In this document: piece after piece, positions 46,615 to 58,479 of the stretch
Layout of the letters: the number at the start of each line of letters is the position of its first letter
Numbering within the stretch: the first letter of the stretch is position 1
From: Diaporthe sp. PMI_573
Taxonomy: Eukaryota; Ascomycota; Sordariomycetes; Diaporthales; Diaporthaceae
Assembly: GCA_021399435.1 (NCBI GenBank)
Contig: JAJTUP010000002.1
Coordinates: 558,001-622,000 of the forward strand
Reading direction: 5' to 3'
DNA length: 64,000 bases
The notes under the pieces: generated by a model
Seen by the model: only the letters and a program-made list of their open reading frames with translations
What the model was told of the DNA's origin: nothing
Databases searched by the model: none
Position numbers and translations under genes: made by a program

Positions 46615-47815
46615 ATGGTGAGTTCACAGCAGCAATCCGTTCTCGAGGCCCTCTCGAGTTCTGTTCTTGGGAAATGAGAGTCAATGCAAGATGCTTCGGA
46701 TGGACAAGAACAGTCTGAAGCGCAAATTGCTGACTCGATGGGATAATCGCAGCCTTTCAAGCTTGTGAAGAGCAGCGCGTACTACAGGTGAGTAACCAAT
46801 TCTTCCGGTGATGTGCCTTGCAAGCAGCATCGATTGTGGCATCAAGCAGGCAGACGATAGACACTGACATCCTCCGCAGTCGCTTCCAGACCAAGTACAA
46901 GCGCAGAAGATCCGGAAAGACCGACTACTATGCCCGCAAGCGTCTGATCACCCAGGCCAAGAACAAGTACAATGCTCCCAAGTACCGCCTGGTCGTCCGC
47001 TTCACCAACCGGGACATCATCCTGTGCGTATATCCACCTCGACAGCGAAGAGAAGAAGTCTGGGACAGATGGCTGACGGTGGTTGTGACTACAGGCAGAT
47101 CGTCTCCTCTGAGATCAGCGGTGACAAGGTCTTCGTCTCTGCCTACGCCCACGAGCTGCGCGCCTACGGCATCGAGCACGGTCTGACCAACTGGGCTGCC
47201 GCCTACGCCACCGGTCTCCTGATCGCTCGCCGTGCCCTCAAGAAGCTCGGCATGGACGAGGCCTTCGCCGGTGTCGAGGAGGCCGATGGAGAGTACACCC
47301 TGACCGAGGCTGCCGAGACCGACGATGGTGAGCGCCGCCCCTTCAAGGCCAACCTCGACGTCGGTCTGGCCCGCACCTCGACCGGTGCCCGTGTCTTCGG
47401 TGCCCTCAAGGGTGCCTCGGACGGTGGCATCTTCGTGCCCCACTCCGAGAACCGTTTCCCCGGTTTCGACATGGAGACCAAGGAGCTCGATGCCGACACC
47501 CTCCGCAAGTACATCTACGGTGGCCACGTCGCCGAGTACATGGAGACCCTCGCCGACGACGACGAGGAGCGCTACAAGAGCCAGTTCCAGAAGTACATCG
47601 ACGACGACATCGAGGCCGATGGCGTCGAGGACCTGTACACCGAGGCCCACAAGGCTATCCGTGAGGACCCCTTCAAGAAGCACGAGAGCGACGCTCCCAA
47701 GAAGAGCAAGGACGAGTGGAAGGCCGAGTCCAAGAAGTACCGCAGCAAGAAGCTGAGCTACGACGAGAAGAAGCAGCGTGTCCAGGCCAGGATCGCCGAG
47801 CTCCGCGCGGAGTAA
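46615..47815 (+). CDS. RPL5: 60S ribosomal protein L5 (uL18)
   Basis: Four exons (46615-46617, 46753-46787, 46880-47023, 47095-47815) give 300 residues; yeast L5 has 297. The first exon is just the start codon, followed at once by GTGAGT. The sequence [54 protein letters not shown] and [11 protein letters not shown] is diagnostic for eukaryotic L5. The protein binds 5S rRNA and joins the 60S central protuberance. Coding sequence shows very strong C-ending codon bias, as expected for high expression. Transcribed from the shared promoter with the HAD gene. Confidence 0.98.
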
Positions 47816-50800
47816 GCGGTCTGTTGCCTTTCGATACCCACAAACCACTACTCGCGTATGACTTGTCTCTGAAAGCAGGATTGATTGTCCTGGGAAAAAG
47901 GTCAGGATGGAAACCGGCGTTGCATCAATGGAAAGGTTGTCTTCAAGGGTTCGGGTCTAAGGAAAACCAAATGAAAAGTTCTAGCCACCCTTACCTTGGG
48001 CCTCCTCCAGCTCATTAACATCCTCCATTTCCCATCATGAAAGTGATATGCATATTTCCTTACGCTTGTGCAACGCGGTAGTTGTTCGCGGCAGGCGACG
48101 GCATTTGGCCTCCAGCGTCGATCGATGTGTACTGTGACAGACTGACTACGTTGCGCGGGAGTACGGGCAGCAGGTGGTTAGATGGCTTGCGACCTGCAGT
48201 AGCGCGTAAGGGCTCTGCAGCCCAGTGATACACAGTCATGTAGAAGTCATGCCTGGCACCTCCGCTGATGAACTGACAGGAAGAGCAAGGAACAGAGAGT
48301 GTCTCATGGCTTGGCTGCTCCTATCACCTCACAAACCCGCGCGGCCTCCCTAGTCTACTTTCTAACCTGCCCCTGAGCCCTCCCTACCCCAAGCGGCCGT
48401 GACTCTTGCTGCATTGACAACGAATGGCGAATCATTGGCCCTTCTGACTCGGGCTTAGGTTTCCGCAGCAGAGGCTTATTGTTTATTATAGGGATGGGGA
48501 CAGGCACATACTTCGAACGGGCCGGGCAATAATTAGAACACAAGGCACGGAGCCCCGATGGGTCCGATGGGGAGAGGCCATCTCTCGGGACGGTAGGGAA
48601 ATTGGGTTGGGGCGGGGGGGGAGGAGGAGGAGGGTTCGGTTTTGGCTGCTTGGACCCCGAAGAGCCGAGGATAATTCACGGGCTTTTTGTGCTCGATGGC
48701 TGCTTGCTGGGTCTGGGTTTGGCGATGCTTTTGGGTGGTGTCGGATGTGCCGGTGATTTGTTGTTTTTGGCGGGTTCGCCCGGCCGTTGCGTGTGTGGTA
48801 ATTTAATTCAGGGAGGCCTGGCTTGGAATGACGGATGACTGACTTCTTGACTGACTTGACTCCGGACCAGCAAAGTAAGGCACTGGCGAAGTTGCAAGTC
48901 AGTTTCCTGAGAGATGGGCGCGCGCGGCTAGGGCGCTATATTATCCTGCATTAGCAGCGGCAGAGAAGACATGTCACTGTCACCCCGGTCAGCTGGAATT
49001 GGGAGTCCAGCGGTGCACATTGAGCCCTGGATTTCTAAGCATTGTGGCAAGCGGCCGATAATGTACAACTAGCTGGCTGTTGTGCGGCGTTTCAATTTGG
49101 AATCACCTAGATGCCTACACAGTACTTGCGTCTCGAACCCCAGGAAAACGGCGGCCGGGCGGAATAGGGTAAAGGTCTACGGTGCAGAGGATATGGCCCG
49201 GCAGAGGAATTGGGCCGGCGTATGGGACTGAGCGGAGCATTTAACCTGAAAGGGAGTGCTGGACTCGTGACGTTCTTGGCCCCGGGGGGCTCGTCACGAT
49301 GGGCGGGCGGCGGGCGGAGGTCGGCGGTGAGTGGTGCAGGTTAACTGATGGCTGTTGCTGGGCTTGGTCGAGATCAGATGAGGTGGGAGTGTCGTACGAG
49401 GCAATTAGCACCTCAAACCGGACAGTGCAGCGTGGATCCCGATTTGCAGTGCCGCGGCTCAATGGGCCGTTGATTGATCTCTTTTCCCATACTTTTTTTT
49501 TTGTGGCCCCCCAATATTTCGCGATGCGACCGATGCGATGCGATGCGATGCGATGTGAGAGCGAGGCGCCACTCCTGCTTGTCTACCCAATGCTGCTGGC
49601 GGGTGGGTGGCGTGGGGCACTGGATAGTCCATCTGATGGTGTAGACAAATGTGGATTTGTCCTACCAACCACAGCACGGCCAACACAGAGAGACAGACAG
49701 ACACAGAGGCCTGGCGCAAGATGCTTGGACTCGAACTGCTTCGATCTTGGGGAAGGTTGGCAGCGCTAGTGATTGCGCTAAATGGCCAATATCTTCTGAG
49801 GGAGGGTCCAAAACTGGAGACTCAACGGTAGACGGACGGATCCATTTTGGCGTGCGTTGCGTGCTGAAGTGCTGGTCCCTTCATCATCACGACTACTGTG
49901 GTATATCCACAAGCCATCCAACTGTGTGACGTCGTGTGTGCTGGTCTGAGATGGCAGGATGGGCTGGCTGGGCTGGCTGGGCCTACTCCTGCAGCCTGCT
50001 GAGGTCTGCCGTGGTCGCTCACGTCAGGGCTGCAGACTGTCTGCCAGTCAAGCCAGTGTCTTAGGTGCTGTACTCAATCCGGACAAGGGCTGAGATGTGC
50101 ATTGAGATGGATAGACCTTGGACCAGGCAGGAACAGAAGACGGGCAACCCATCCTCCTCTACTTTTGGCAGCCGAACTCCCCGTATCCTTTGCAATAAAC
50201 TCAGCAGATATCGTCTGCGGGAAGTCAATTCTGTCTGTAGACTGTAGACTGTTGCACGCGGCACCGAGTAAATTATTCATCCCTTCTGAGCCTGGTGCCG
50301 GCCATGGTGCGCCGCTCTCGCTGACCGAACTCAGCACAATATTACGAATCAGAATCACACTGTGCTGCCTCTGCACTCTGCACTCCTGCGTCTAAAACAC
50401 TACCTGCAGCCAGTACCAAGACCTGCTACCTGGCAGCTGGTAGGGGTCCTGCCAGCACCACCCGACTCCTTTTCGCCCGGCGAACCATCCAAGCCCGGCC
50501 CACCTGGCACCTGCGCACCTTAGCACCTAGCACTTTTGCACTGTTAGGGAATAGGTAGTCCACCCCTGTCCTGCCTCGCCTCGCCTCGCCTCTCCACCCT
50601 CCCGCCGCTCACCTCACCTTATTACGCATTGCCGCAGTATGTACCGTACAAAGTATCAATAATAAACCCGCAACCGGTACCCTTTGCCCACCACCAAAAC
50701 ATATCGCATCTCCTTCCCTGCCCACTTCTGCTTCGACACAACCAACCCACTGCTCGTCTACCCTTTCGAAACCGCCGCATTTCTCCAGCATTTCCTACCC

Positions 50801-51065
50801 TGCAGAGGATATCATCTCCCGCCCTCTCTAACACCATGGCCGCCAAACCCCGCCTGTGATCAGACCCTCCCAATCGTGGTTAGGCTATTGCGCTCCAGCC
50901 CGTCTGTCTGACCTCCGGTCTGCCGTTGCGCGCCTGCAACAGCCGGCGTTATTATAATTACCAATCCTCGGGCTAGAGATTCAACCGCACTGCTCGTTCT
51001 CGCCATATCTAGTCTTCTCCGGCTGTTCGCACCTACTGCGGCCATCACATCTGCGCGGGATCACG
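47816..51065. other. long intergenic region
   Basis: About 3.2 kb. No supported gene. It contains a G-run segment near 48610-48635 and a (cgatg)5 repeat at 49531-49555. The last several hundred bases (about 50400 on) are C/T-rich and look like the promoter and long 5' leader of the LRR gene. Adjacent ORFs are short. Confidence 0.5.
49531..49555. repeat. pentanucleotide repeat (cgatg)5
   Basis: Five exact cgatg units, preceded by a related gcgatgcgac. Non-coding microsatellite. Confidence 0.9.
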
Positions 51066-54000
51066 ATGGAGCAAATACACGGCGTCGACGTCTCGTGGAT
51101 GGCTCACCATGGAACCCCGAAAGGTAGGCCTCCAGCCCTCACATTAGACTATCAGGCAGAGCCAAACTCCTGCGCCGTCTGTCCACTGGGCACTCACGTT
51201 GGCGAGGCTAACACACCATCCAAAAACGCAGACCGAGCGCAGCCTACCCGTCGATCGACATTCCCTGCTCCCCCGGACCAGTCTCCCCGGGATTCGCCCG
51301 CTTCGAGTCCGGTCCGGGAAGCACACGATGCGAATGGCCACGCAGACCCAGCGCCCAAGACAAACGGTACTATGCCAAAGCAGATACCCCCTCGCCCCGG
51401 ATTTACCAGGGAGAGGGGAAGCTCGATCAACGAGAAGAATGGCGTGGCAGGCAGCGCATCCCCGACGAGGAGGCCCTCGTGGTTCTCCAACATATCCCAG
51501 AAGTTCTCAGGTAGCGGGCCTCAAAGCCCTCCGCAGGCCAACAACACCCCGCCCAAAGACGCCGAGATCTCCGTTCCCAAGATCACGCCCGCCAAGAACG
51601 CAGTCCTCCAGCATGCGGCTAAGCACCAGGGAGAAGGACCGTACACGCCAGCACCGCCCAGGACGGGCCAGACCGGCCTAATGCATGTGTTGCGCAGGCT
51701 GTCGTCGAACTCCGGGCAGTTAGGACCTCCTATGAAGGGTGTCAATAATCACGGGTTGGTCGAGAGGAAGGTGCTGAACGTCGACCAACACCGAGAGCGA
51801 TGTCCTTTGGAAGAACTACACCAGTCCAAGCTGCGAAGGGTGGCGTTCTGTGTCGACGTGGAGATCGCGCCGATGCCCAAGTATTCCGATACCGAGGCTT
51901 CTTCCTCGCCCAAGTTGTGCGCCACTGGAAAGCCCGAGAAGCGGAAACTCGCCGAGAAGGGCGAGGGCGAGGCGCTGAAGAACCCCAAGGCCGTAGAGAA
52001 CCAAAAGGAGCAGGATGGTACCGTCGAGGTCTCGGGGGAGCACCTGCCCAAGGAGCCTGAGAAAGAAGGCACGGGGAACAACGACGCTTCTGCCAAAAAC
52101 GACACCCAGACCACGACCGACAGCAGCGCAACCACGAAAAAGAAGGAGAAGAAGAAGAAGAGCGAAGAGGAGAGAAAAGCAAGGAAGGATAAGAAGCGGA
52201 AACTTGCAGAGGCTAACGGCCAGGTCCCTCTGGAGCTGCACCTCGACACAGACACTTCCGAACCTTCAGCACCGACTACCCCCAAGGTGCAGGCTGTCCC
52301 CACAACGAACCCCGTGCGCATCTATAGGAGATGTTGTCAGCTCAGGGAGACGCCCATCCTCAAGAAGATCACCGAGCAGCTCATGGCCCCTACAAACTCC
52401 ACACACGCCGGAGTCGTCGAGAAGCTGGACCTGAGTGGGTACTGGATGCAGCTTGCAGACCTCGTCACCTTGGGAGACTACCTGGCTGTCGTTCCAGTCA
52501 AGGAGGTCGTACTAGAAAACTGCGGCTTGAACGATGAGGGGCTCAGGGTCGTATTGGCCGGCCTTCTTGCTGCCAGAAAAGTCAGCGGCGATGTCCCAAG
52601 GAGACGACCGATAACCTCAGCCGACGGCCTCGTTGAGCAAGGAGGCGTGGTCGAGCGTCTGGTGCTGAAGAACAACAAGATCGGACCTGAGGGCTGGAAA
52701 CATCTCTGCTTGTTCCTCTACATGTGCAAGTCCCTCGTCAGCCTGGATTTGGCAGAGATCCAGTTCCCAAAGCCACCGCAGCCAACGGCAACAAATGGGT
52801 ATACCCACCATTTTCATCTTCACGAAGAGAGAAAGGGCCCATTGGACATCAGCACGCTGTTCGCCAAATCCATTCGCGAAAGACTGGCAGGTTCAACGCT
52901 TGAAATGATGAACCTAAGTAACATCGGCCTGAACCACACCCAACTTGGGCAGGTCCTCGATGGTATAATGCAGTGCGGTGTCCGAAGGCTCGGCCTTGCG
53001 CATCTCGATCTCGACTCGGAAGGACTCGAACACATCAAAAGATATCTCAGAAGTGGGAAATGCGAGGCGCTAGACCTAGGCGGCAACGACCTACGTGACC
53101 AGTGCGAGAGCATTGGCAGTGCTATCGACGAGACCAACACGCTGTGGGCTCTGAGCTTGGCTGAGTGTAACCTCAAGCCAGCTTCGCTGTGCAAATTACT
53201 CCCGCATTTGTACAAGCTTTCGAATTTTCGATTCCTTGATTTGTCGCACAACCAGGCACTGTTTGACTCGGATCCTAGCGCAGTTGGGGTCCTCAGAAGG
53301 TATGCTCATATAATCCCGCTCACCCGCATATGTACAGCCCACTAACGCGAGTGCAACAGATACTTGCCAAAGATGGAGTCGGTGAAGAGGATACACTTGA
53401 GCGACTGCTCAATGAGCTCTGAGCAGGTGATCGCTCTGGCCGAAATCATCCCGGAAATGAAATCGATAGCCCACATGAGCTTCCTGGAGAATCCAGAACT
53501 CACCAAGCTGGCCGACGCGAGCACGGAGGAGACACAGGAAGAAGCGTCTGCGTTGTACGCATCCCTATTGGCCGCAACGAGGATATCCCCCAGCCTCGTG
53601 TGCGTGGACATAGACGTTCCCACTGAGAGCTCTGGCGAGATTGTGAAGGCTCTCGCCAAGCAGATCGTGGCGTATTGTCTGCGGAACATGGAGCGACTAC
53701 CACTCAAGGATGGCGGATCGGGCCTTGAAGAGGCACTGGCACACGGTGGCAAGGACCCAGAATACCCAGATGTGATCCAACATCTCGTTGGGCATGATAT
53801 CATGGCTCCCGACTCAGATGACGAGGAAGTCGCACCCGACGATGACTACATCGTCGGGGGTACAGGTGTCGCCAAGGCGTTGGCTTGCTGCCTGAACAAC
53901 CGCGGAGTCGCTTCGAGGAGGAACTCTGGAGAGTTTGTGCGAGACTTTGAGACAGGCGTCCCGCAGCCAACGGCTCAACTGCCTGGCGGGAAAGCCAAGG

Positions 54001-54776
54001 ACGTGTCAAAGCACTTACTCCTCAGCGCAAGGAAGATCCGGCACCGCCTGGAGCCTGCACTCTCCAAGGCGAAGACCATGGCGGAACAGTCAGCCGAAGA
54101 GCGTGGCACTTACCAGCGCCTCTTGTTCCTGCAGAGGACCCTTGATGGCATTATCAAGCGCTTCGAGGACGAGTTCCCGGAGACGAAAGAGGCCGCGGAC
54201 AGTGGCATATCCATCCCGCCGCCGGACTACCAGCTCGAGAAGACCACCACCCGCAACTCGCTTTCTTCTGCAGAAGCAGAGCCCGAGCATATTGCGGCAG
54301 GATCCGATGGGGAGGAGGACCTGGACGTGAAGCGCAGGCTGGCCCGAAGCAGCTCCAACGTGTCGCTGTCGTCTCTGGCCCAGGACCGTGAGGAAGGCCG
54401 CGCGCTCCGGTCAGGGCACCAGTTCCGTTCTGGGTGGATGACAGCCGAGCAATACCAACTGCTATCGTCGGCAGGCTTTGAGGAGCTAGAGAAGGACCCG
54501 CACCAGGTGCGCGTCTTCAACGAGCTGATTGACGAGCTTGACGACGAGGAAATCAGTAAGCTACGGGAAGAGAAGGGCGCCGTGAAGGTGTTCCAGGAGC
54601 ACCGGCAAAAGATCGTGAAAGCCTGCCGGGAGGCCGACCCTGAATACTGGGAAACATTCGTGGAGAGCCAGAAGAAGGCCAAGGCAAATGTCACACTCGC
54701 CCAGCCCAAGCCCTGTAACAACGGAGCTGGGCCGGAAGTTGCGGTTGTGGATGATGAAGTTGCTGTCACGGACTAG
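51066..54776 (+). CDS. large leucine-rich-repeat protein, fungal Mhp1-type
   Basis: Exons 51066-51123, 51232-53299 and 53360-54776 give 1180 residues. The first 380 residues are Ser/Pro/Lys-rich and disordered, with SPTRRPSWFSNISQKFSGSG and a Lys-rich run (TTKKKEKKKKSEEERKARK). LRR-type repeats follow from about residue 430: VVEKLDLSGYWMQL, VKEVVLENCGLNDEGL, VERLVLKNNKIGPEG, LEMMNLSNIGLNHTQLG, VRRLGLAHLDLDSEGLE, CEALDLGGNDLRD, LWALSLAECNLKP, FRFLDLSHNQALF and VKRIHLSDCSMSSEQV. The C-terminal 350 residues are helical and acidic. Architecture matches a conserved filamentous-fungus protein that databases often label as cell wall biogenesis protein Mhp1; I would not infer function from that label. 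Intron 1 is 108 nt, a multiple of three without stops, so retention would add 36 residues. Confidence 0.8.
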
Positions 54777-55890
54777 AGGACTGGACAACAAGATGTACCG
54801 CTACGGCCAAAGTCAAAGAAGAGGAGGTGCTGTTTGTGCTTTCATTGAGCCTTGAATTCAAGCCAGGACGGACTGGTTCTCCGCGGAAGATAAGAGCCGC
54901 TGCTGGTGTTTGCGACTTGATTTGCATCAACATTGGCGTTTTGAATGGGACCGTCACGAGCCTCACAGCAGGCCTTCCAACATATAACATTTCCGCATGT
55001 TTTCTTTTGTTCAATGTATCGGAATCACAAGAGAAACAGAGCACTGTTACGGTGTACAGATACCCGGCGTGGAGAGGGATGGACTGGTTTGGCAGGATAC
55101 TGTACTTGGGAGGGAAGAATCTGGGTCGCACTCGTTTCGGAGGACAGCAGGCTGGGCAGGGCCGCGCAGGATAGGAGCGGTTGGAAACCCGGATATCGAG
55201 GACCGTCCCACCGGCTGTACTCTTTTTTGTGTATACTGAAATTTAGGCGAGGGGGTGAGAATTGGGTCATGGGAATTGGAATGGCAATGAGAAGTGACCA
55301 ACAGACTCGGAAAACAGCATGTTGCGTGCTTGAACGTGAGTCCCGTGCCCCGTGTGGTGTGTGGTGTGTCGTGGTGGTGTCGTGGTGAACCAGGTGCATC
55401 GCTGAAGGACATGGTCTGCTTGGGTCTGCTTGCTGAGTGCCCATGTCCGGGTCTGACGTGCCTGGGTCCACCTGTGGCTCCACCTGAGCTTCCCACAGCT
55501 GCTGCTCCCTTGTCTACCTAGGTAGCTGCCCGGGCCCACCCGCCAATTAGGACGCGTCCGGCCAGGGCCTGGCAAAGCTGCTGTTCGCGTCACAAGCTTC
55601 AGGGTCCCCCGACGCATTAGATCACCCCAACCCGCCATCGCATTACCATTGTTTCCGCTCTGCGCAAACTCAGTTCCCCAGATTTCTCACTCCCAGCCTG
55701 ACCTTTCCGTGACTTGTCCATCCCAATTGGCTTTGCGGAATTGAATCCTTGTCACCTGTTAACCCGTGCAGTGAGCCTCTCGTGACATTCTTGCCCCCTC
55801 CAAACCACTTTAGCCCACTGACAACGCGGGCGCATCGGCCCTGCCAGCTCTGCACTTTACACGTCGCACGCACGCGCAGCGACATACATC
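54777..55890. other. intergenic region with promoter of the histone chaperone gene
   Basis: No gene supported. A perfect 12-bp palindrome ctacctaggtag lies at 55514-55525. The right end (from 55740) is C-rich and short of purines, typical of a fungal promoter and leader. Confidence 0.6.
55514..55525. promoter_or_regulatory. palindrome ctacctaggtag upstream of histone chaperone gene
   Basis: A perfect 12-bp inverted repeat 366 bp before the start codon. It shares the core tacctaggta with the 18-bp palindrome at 60955. A role as a factor-binding site is inferred from position and symmetry only. Confidence 0.35.
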
Positions 55891-57700
55891 ATGGCCGACG
55901 AAGCTGCCACCACGCCAAAGTCCGTCGCCGACCCGGGCACCGCGACACCAACCCTGTTGCCTGGCACCGCGACAGGCACCGCCACCCCAATGTCCGCCGT
56001 CTCGATCCCCCTCAACGCCCAGCAGCGCACCCTCAGCCTCAAGGTCTCGCTCGCCGACCTCACCGCGCGCGCCTCGGGCCTGTACGCCCAGAAGAAGTTC
56101 GACGAGGCCGCCGAGGTCTACGCACAGGCCGCCGAGATGCAGGCTGAGATGAACGGCGAGATGTCGCCCGAGAACGCCGAGATCCTGTTCCTGTACGGGC
56201 GCAGCCTGTTCAAGGTCGGACAGAGCAAGAGCGACGTCCTCGGCGGCAAGGCCCCTGCGACCGAGGGTGGCAAGCCCAAGCAGCAGCAGAAGAAGGTCTC
56301 CAAGAAGGCCAACGGCGCGCCCAAGGCCGAGCCGGCACCCGAGCCAACATCGTCAACGGCCGCTGAAGACAAGACCGAGACCCTGGAGGCGGGTAGGGTT
56401 GCCCAGGAGGCGGTCAAGATCATCGCGGACGACACAGAAGCCGGCCAGGCGGAGAAGAAGGAGGTCGAGGCCAAGAAGCCCCTGTTCCAATTCACGGGCG
56501 ACGAGAACTTTGCCGACTCGGACGAGGAGGAAGAGGTCAGTGACAATTTCCAGCTTTTGTTGCCGACCTCACCTTGTGCCCACGCGCTGACTTGTGACCC
56601 CAACAGGCCGGTGCAGAAGGAGAGGGCGACGAGGATGAGGAAGAGGATGACGACCTCGCAACAGCTTTTGAGATTCTCGACCTGGCCCGTGTGCTGCTTA
56701 AGAAGCGGTTGGATGATAGACTCGCAGCAGCAGAGTCTGCAGAGGGCAAAGGTAAAGAGAAGGCTGAGAATGGCGACGATGATCACAACGACGGCCAAGA
56801 TGTCGGTCTCCGACACATCAACGAGCGCCTAGCAGACACACATGATATCCTGGCAGAGATCTCCCTCGAGAACGAACGGTACGCAACTGCCCCACGGCCA
56901 CTCGTCACACATGGGAGGCGGTTATGCTAACCGCGTCTCAGGTACCCTAACGCCATCGCCGACGCCCGGGAGTCCCTCAGGTACAAGCAGCAGCTGTACG
57001 GCGAGGACTCGGAGATCATCGCCGAGGCGCACTTCAAGCTCTCGCTGGCCCTCGAGTTCGCGTCCGTCACGGCGCAGGCGGACGATGAGGTTGGTGCTGA
57101 AGACTCGGCGGCGGCCGCGAGCGCCCCACCGCGCGAGGTCAACCAGGAGCTGCGTGACGAGGCGGCCAAGGAGCTCGAGGCGGCCATCAAGAGCACCAAG
57201 CTCAAGCTGCAGAACAAGGAGGTCGAGCTCGCGACGCTGCACTCGCCCGAGGATAACGACATCTCGCGGAAGCAGATCACCGAGACCAAGGAGATCATCG
57301 CCGACATGGAGCAGAGAGTTAGTCCCAGAACCACCCTCACCCCCCCCCCCCCCAATTCTTCCAGCGCGCGCTTTCCGATTCCCCTTGCGGTGTGGACTTG
57401 TACTGACAGAGCCTCCCTGCAACACAGCTTGTCGACCTGCGCGGCCCACCGATCGACATGAAGGCCGCCCTCGGCGCAGACCCCATGGTGGGCGGCATCC
57501 TCGGCGCGGCGCTGGGCGAGTCGTCCACGGAGACGGAGGCGCGCATCGAGGAGGCCAAGAAGACGGCCACGGACCTGACGGGCCTCGTGCGCAAGAAGGA
57601 CAAGCGCAAGGCCGAGGGCGGCGCCGAGGGGCAGGAGGGCGAGGAGGAGCCGAGCAAGAAGGCCCGTACCGAGGAGGAGGAGGCCACCACCGCCTCGTGA
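55891..57700 (+). CDS. NASP/Sim3/Hif1-type histone chaperone with SHNi-TPR repeats
   Basis: Four exons (55891-56535, 56607-56878, 56942-57317, 57428-57700), all phases consistent, give 521 residues. TPR 1 is at residues 50-85 (LTARASGLYAQKKFDEAAEV). It is followed by LFLYGRSLFKV, a long Lys/Ala/Glu linker, and a very acidic stretch straddling intron 1 (DSDEEEE / AGAEGEGDEDEEEDDD) that interrupts the repeat array, which is the hallmark of this family. Then come AFEILDLARVLLKKRLDD, HINERLADTHDILAEISLEN and RYPNAIADARESLRYKQQLY with AEAHFKLSLALEF, plus a coiled coil. The C-terminus is Lys/Glu-rich with a possible nuclear signal. The family binds histone H3 (or CENP-A) and acts in nucleosome assembly. 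Intron 3 holds a 14-C run (57340-57353). Confidence 0.9.
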
Positions 57701-58479
57701 GGCGTTTGTTTCAGCCTGAGAGAGAGGCGCGTTGGTGTTTTCTATGCCAGGAGGGGAGACTCACAGGAGGGAACAGAAGGGAAGGGGGTGGTAAGGAGGT
57801 TTCATCTCTGGGAGGTGGTAAAAGTCCTGTCTCGGGCATCGCGTGCATCCACCACTACTACTACTACCACTGCAAGGTCCTCATCGCACTTGGCTTTGGG
57901 ATCCCACATTTCCCTATACTGTCTTGATATCTTTGTACCATAGCACACACCGCGGCGGGGAGAAATAGGCTCGGAGGTGGTGAGGAACAACATTGCGGGC
58001 TGCTACACTTAGCCGGCGTCACAGAGGCAAATCCGAAAAACAAGGGACGGCTGGTTGTATTCCAGAGACCACCGAACAAATTGCTTAAGATAATCTGCCT
58101 CATTTGTTCTGAGAAGCAGTGAGACTTCCATGAAACATTTAAATTTCACACATGTGGTAACAATCCCAACATCGAGAAGCCAGTAGGGCGCCGCCACCTG
58201 GCACATGTTGGGCCTTATTTGTGCCCCTGCTGTGCCGCAGCGTATTGGTAGCCAATTTGATTCTTGAAATTACGATTGGTATTTCACCTGGTCTAATGCG
58301 ACCGCCGCCGGAACCATATACTCCATCATGTAATGCAACCCGCTTTTGATTCCACGCAATTTTTGTTTTTGCTCACGCTTCCGTTTTCCCTCTCTCGCTG
58401 GTGTCCCTCGCGTTCTCCCCTTCACATCCCCAAGTCCACCATCCATATACTTACACTCCGAGGGGGGGCCACACAGAGC
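57701..58479. other. intergenic, 3' flanks of two convergent genes
   Basis: The histone chaperone and Rab GAP genes converge here. A short cta/ctactac simple repeat lies near 57852. No gene is seen. Confidence 0.6.

Noticed and set aside
46788..46879. Possible box C/D snoRNA in intron 2 of the L5 gene (gtgatgt ... ctga)
   Set aside because: The ctga coincides with the intron branch site, there is no terminal stem and box C is imperfect.
46928..47848. 306-codon minus-strand frame
   Set aside because: Antisense shadow of the strongly biased ribosomal protein L5 exons.
49125..49150. tRNA B-box-like sequence on the minus strand (ggttcgagac)
   Set aside because: Flanks do not form a T-arm and no cloverleaf can be drawn.
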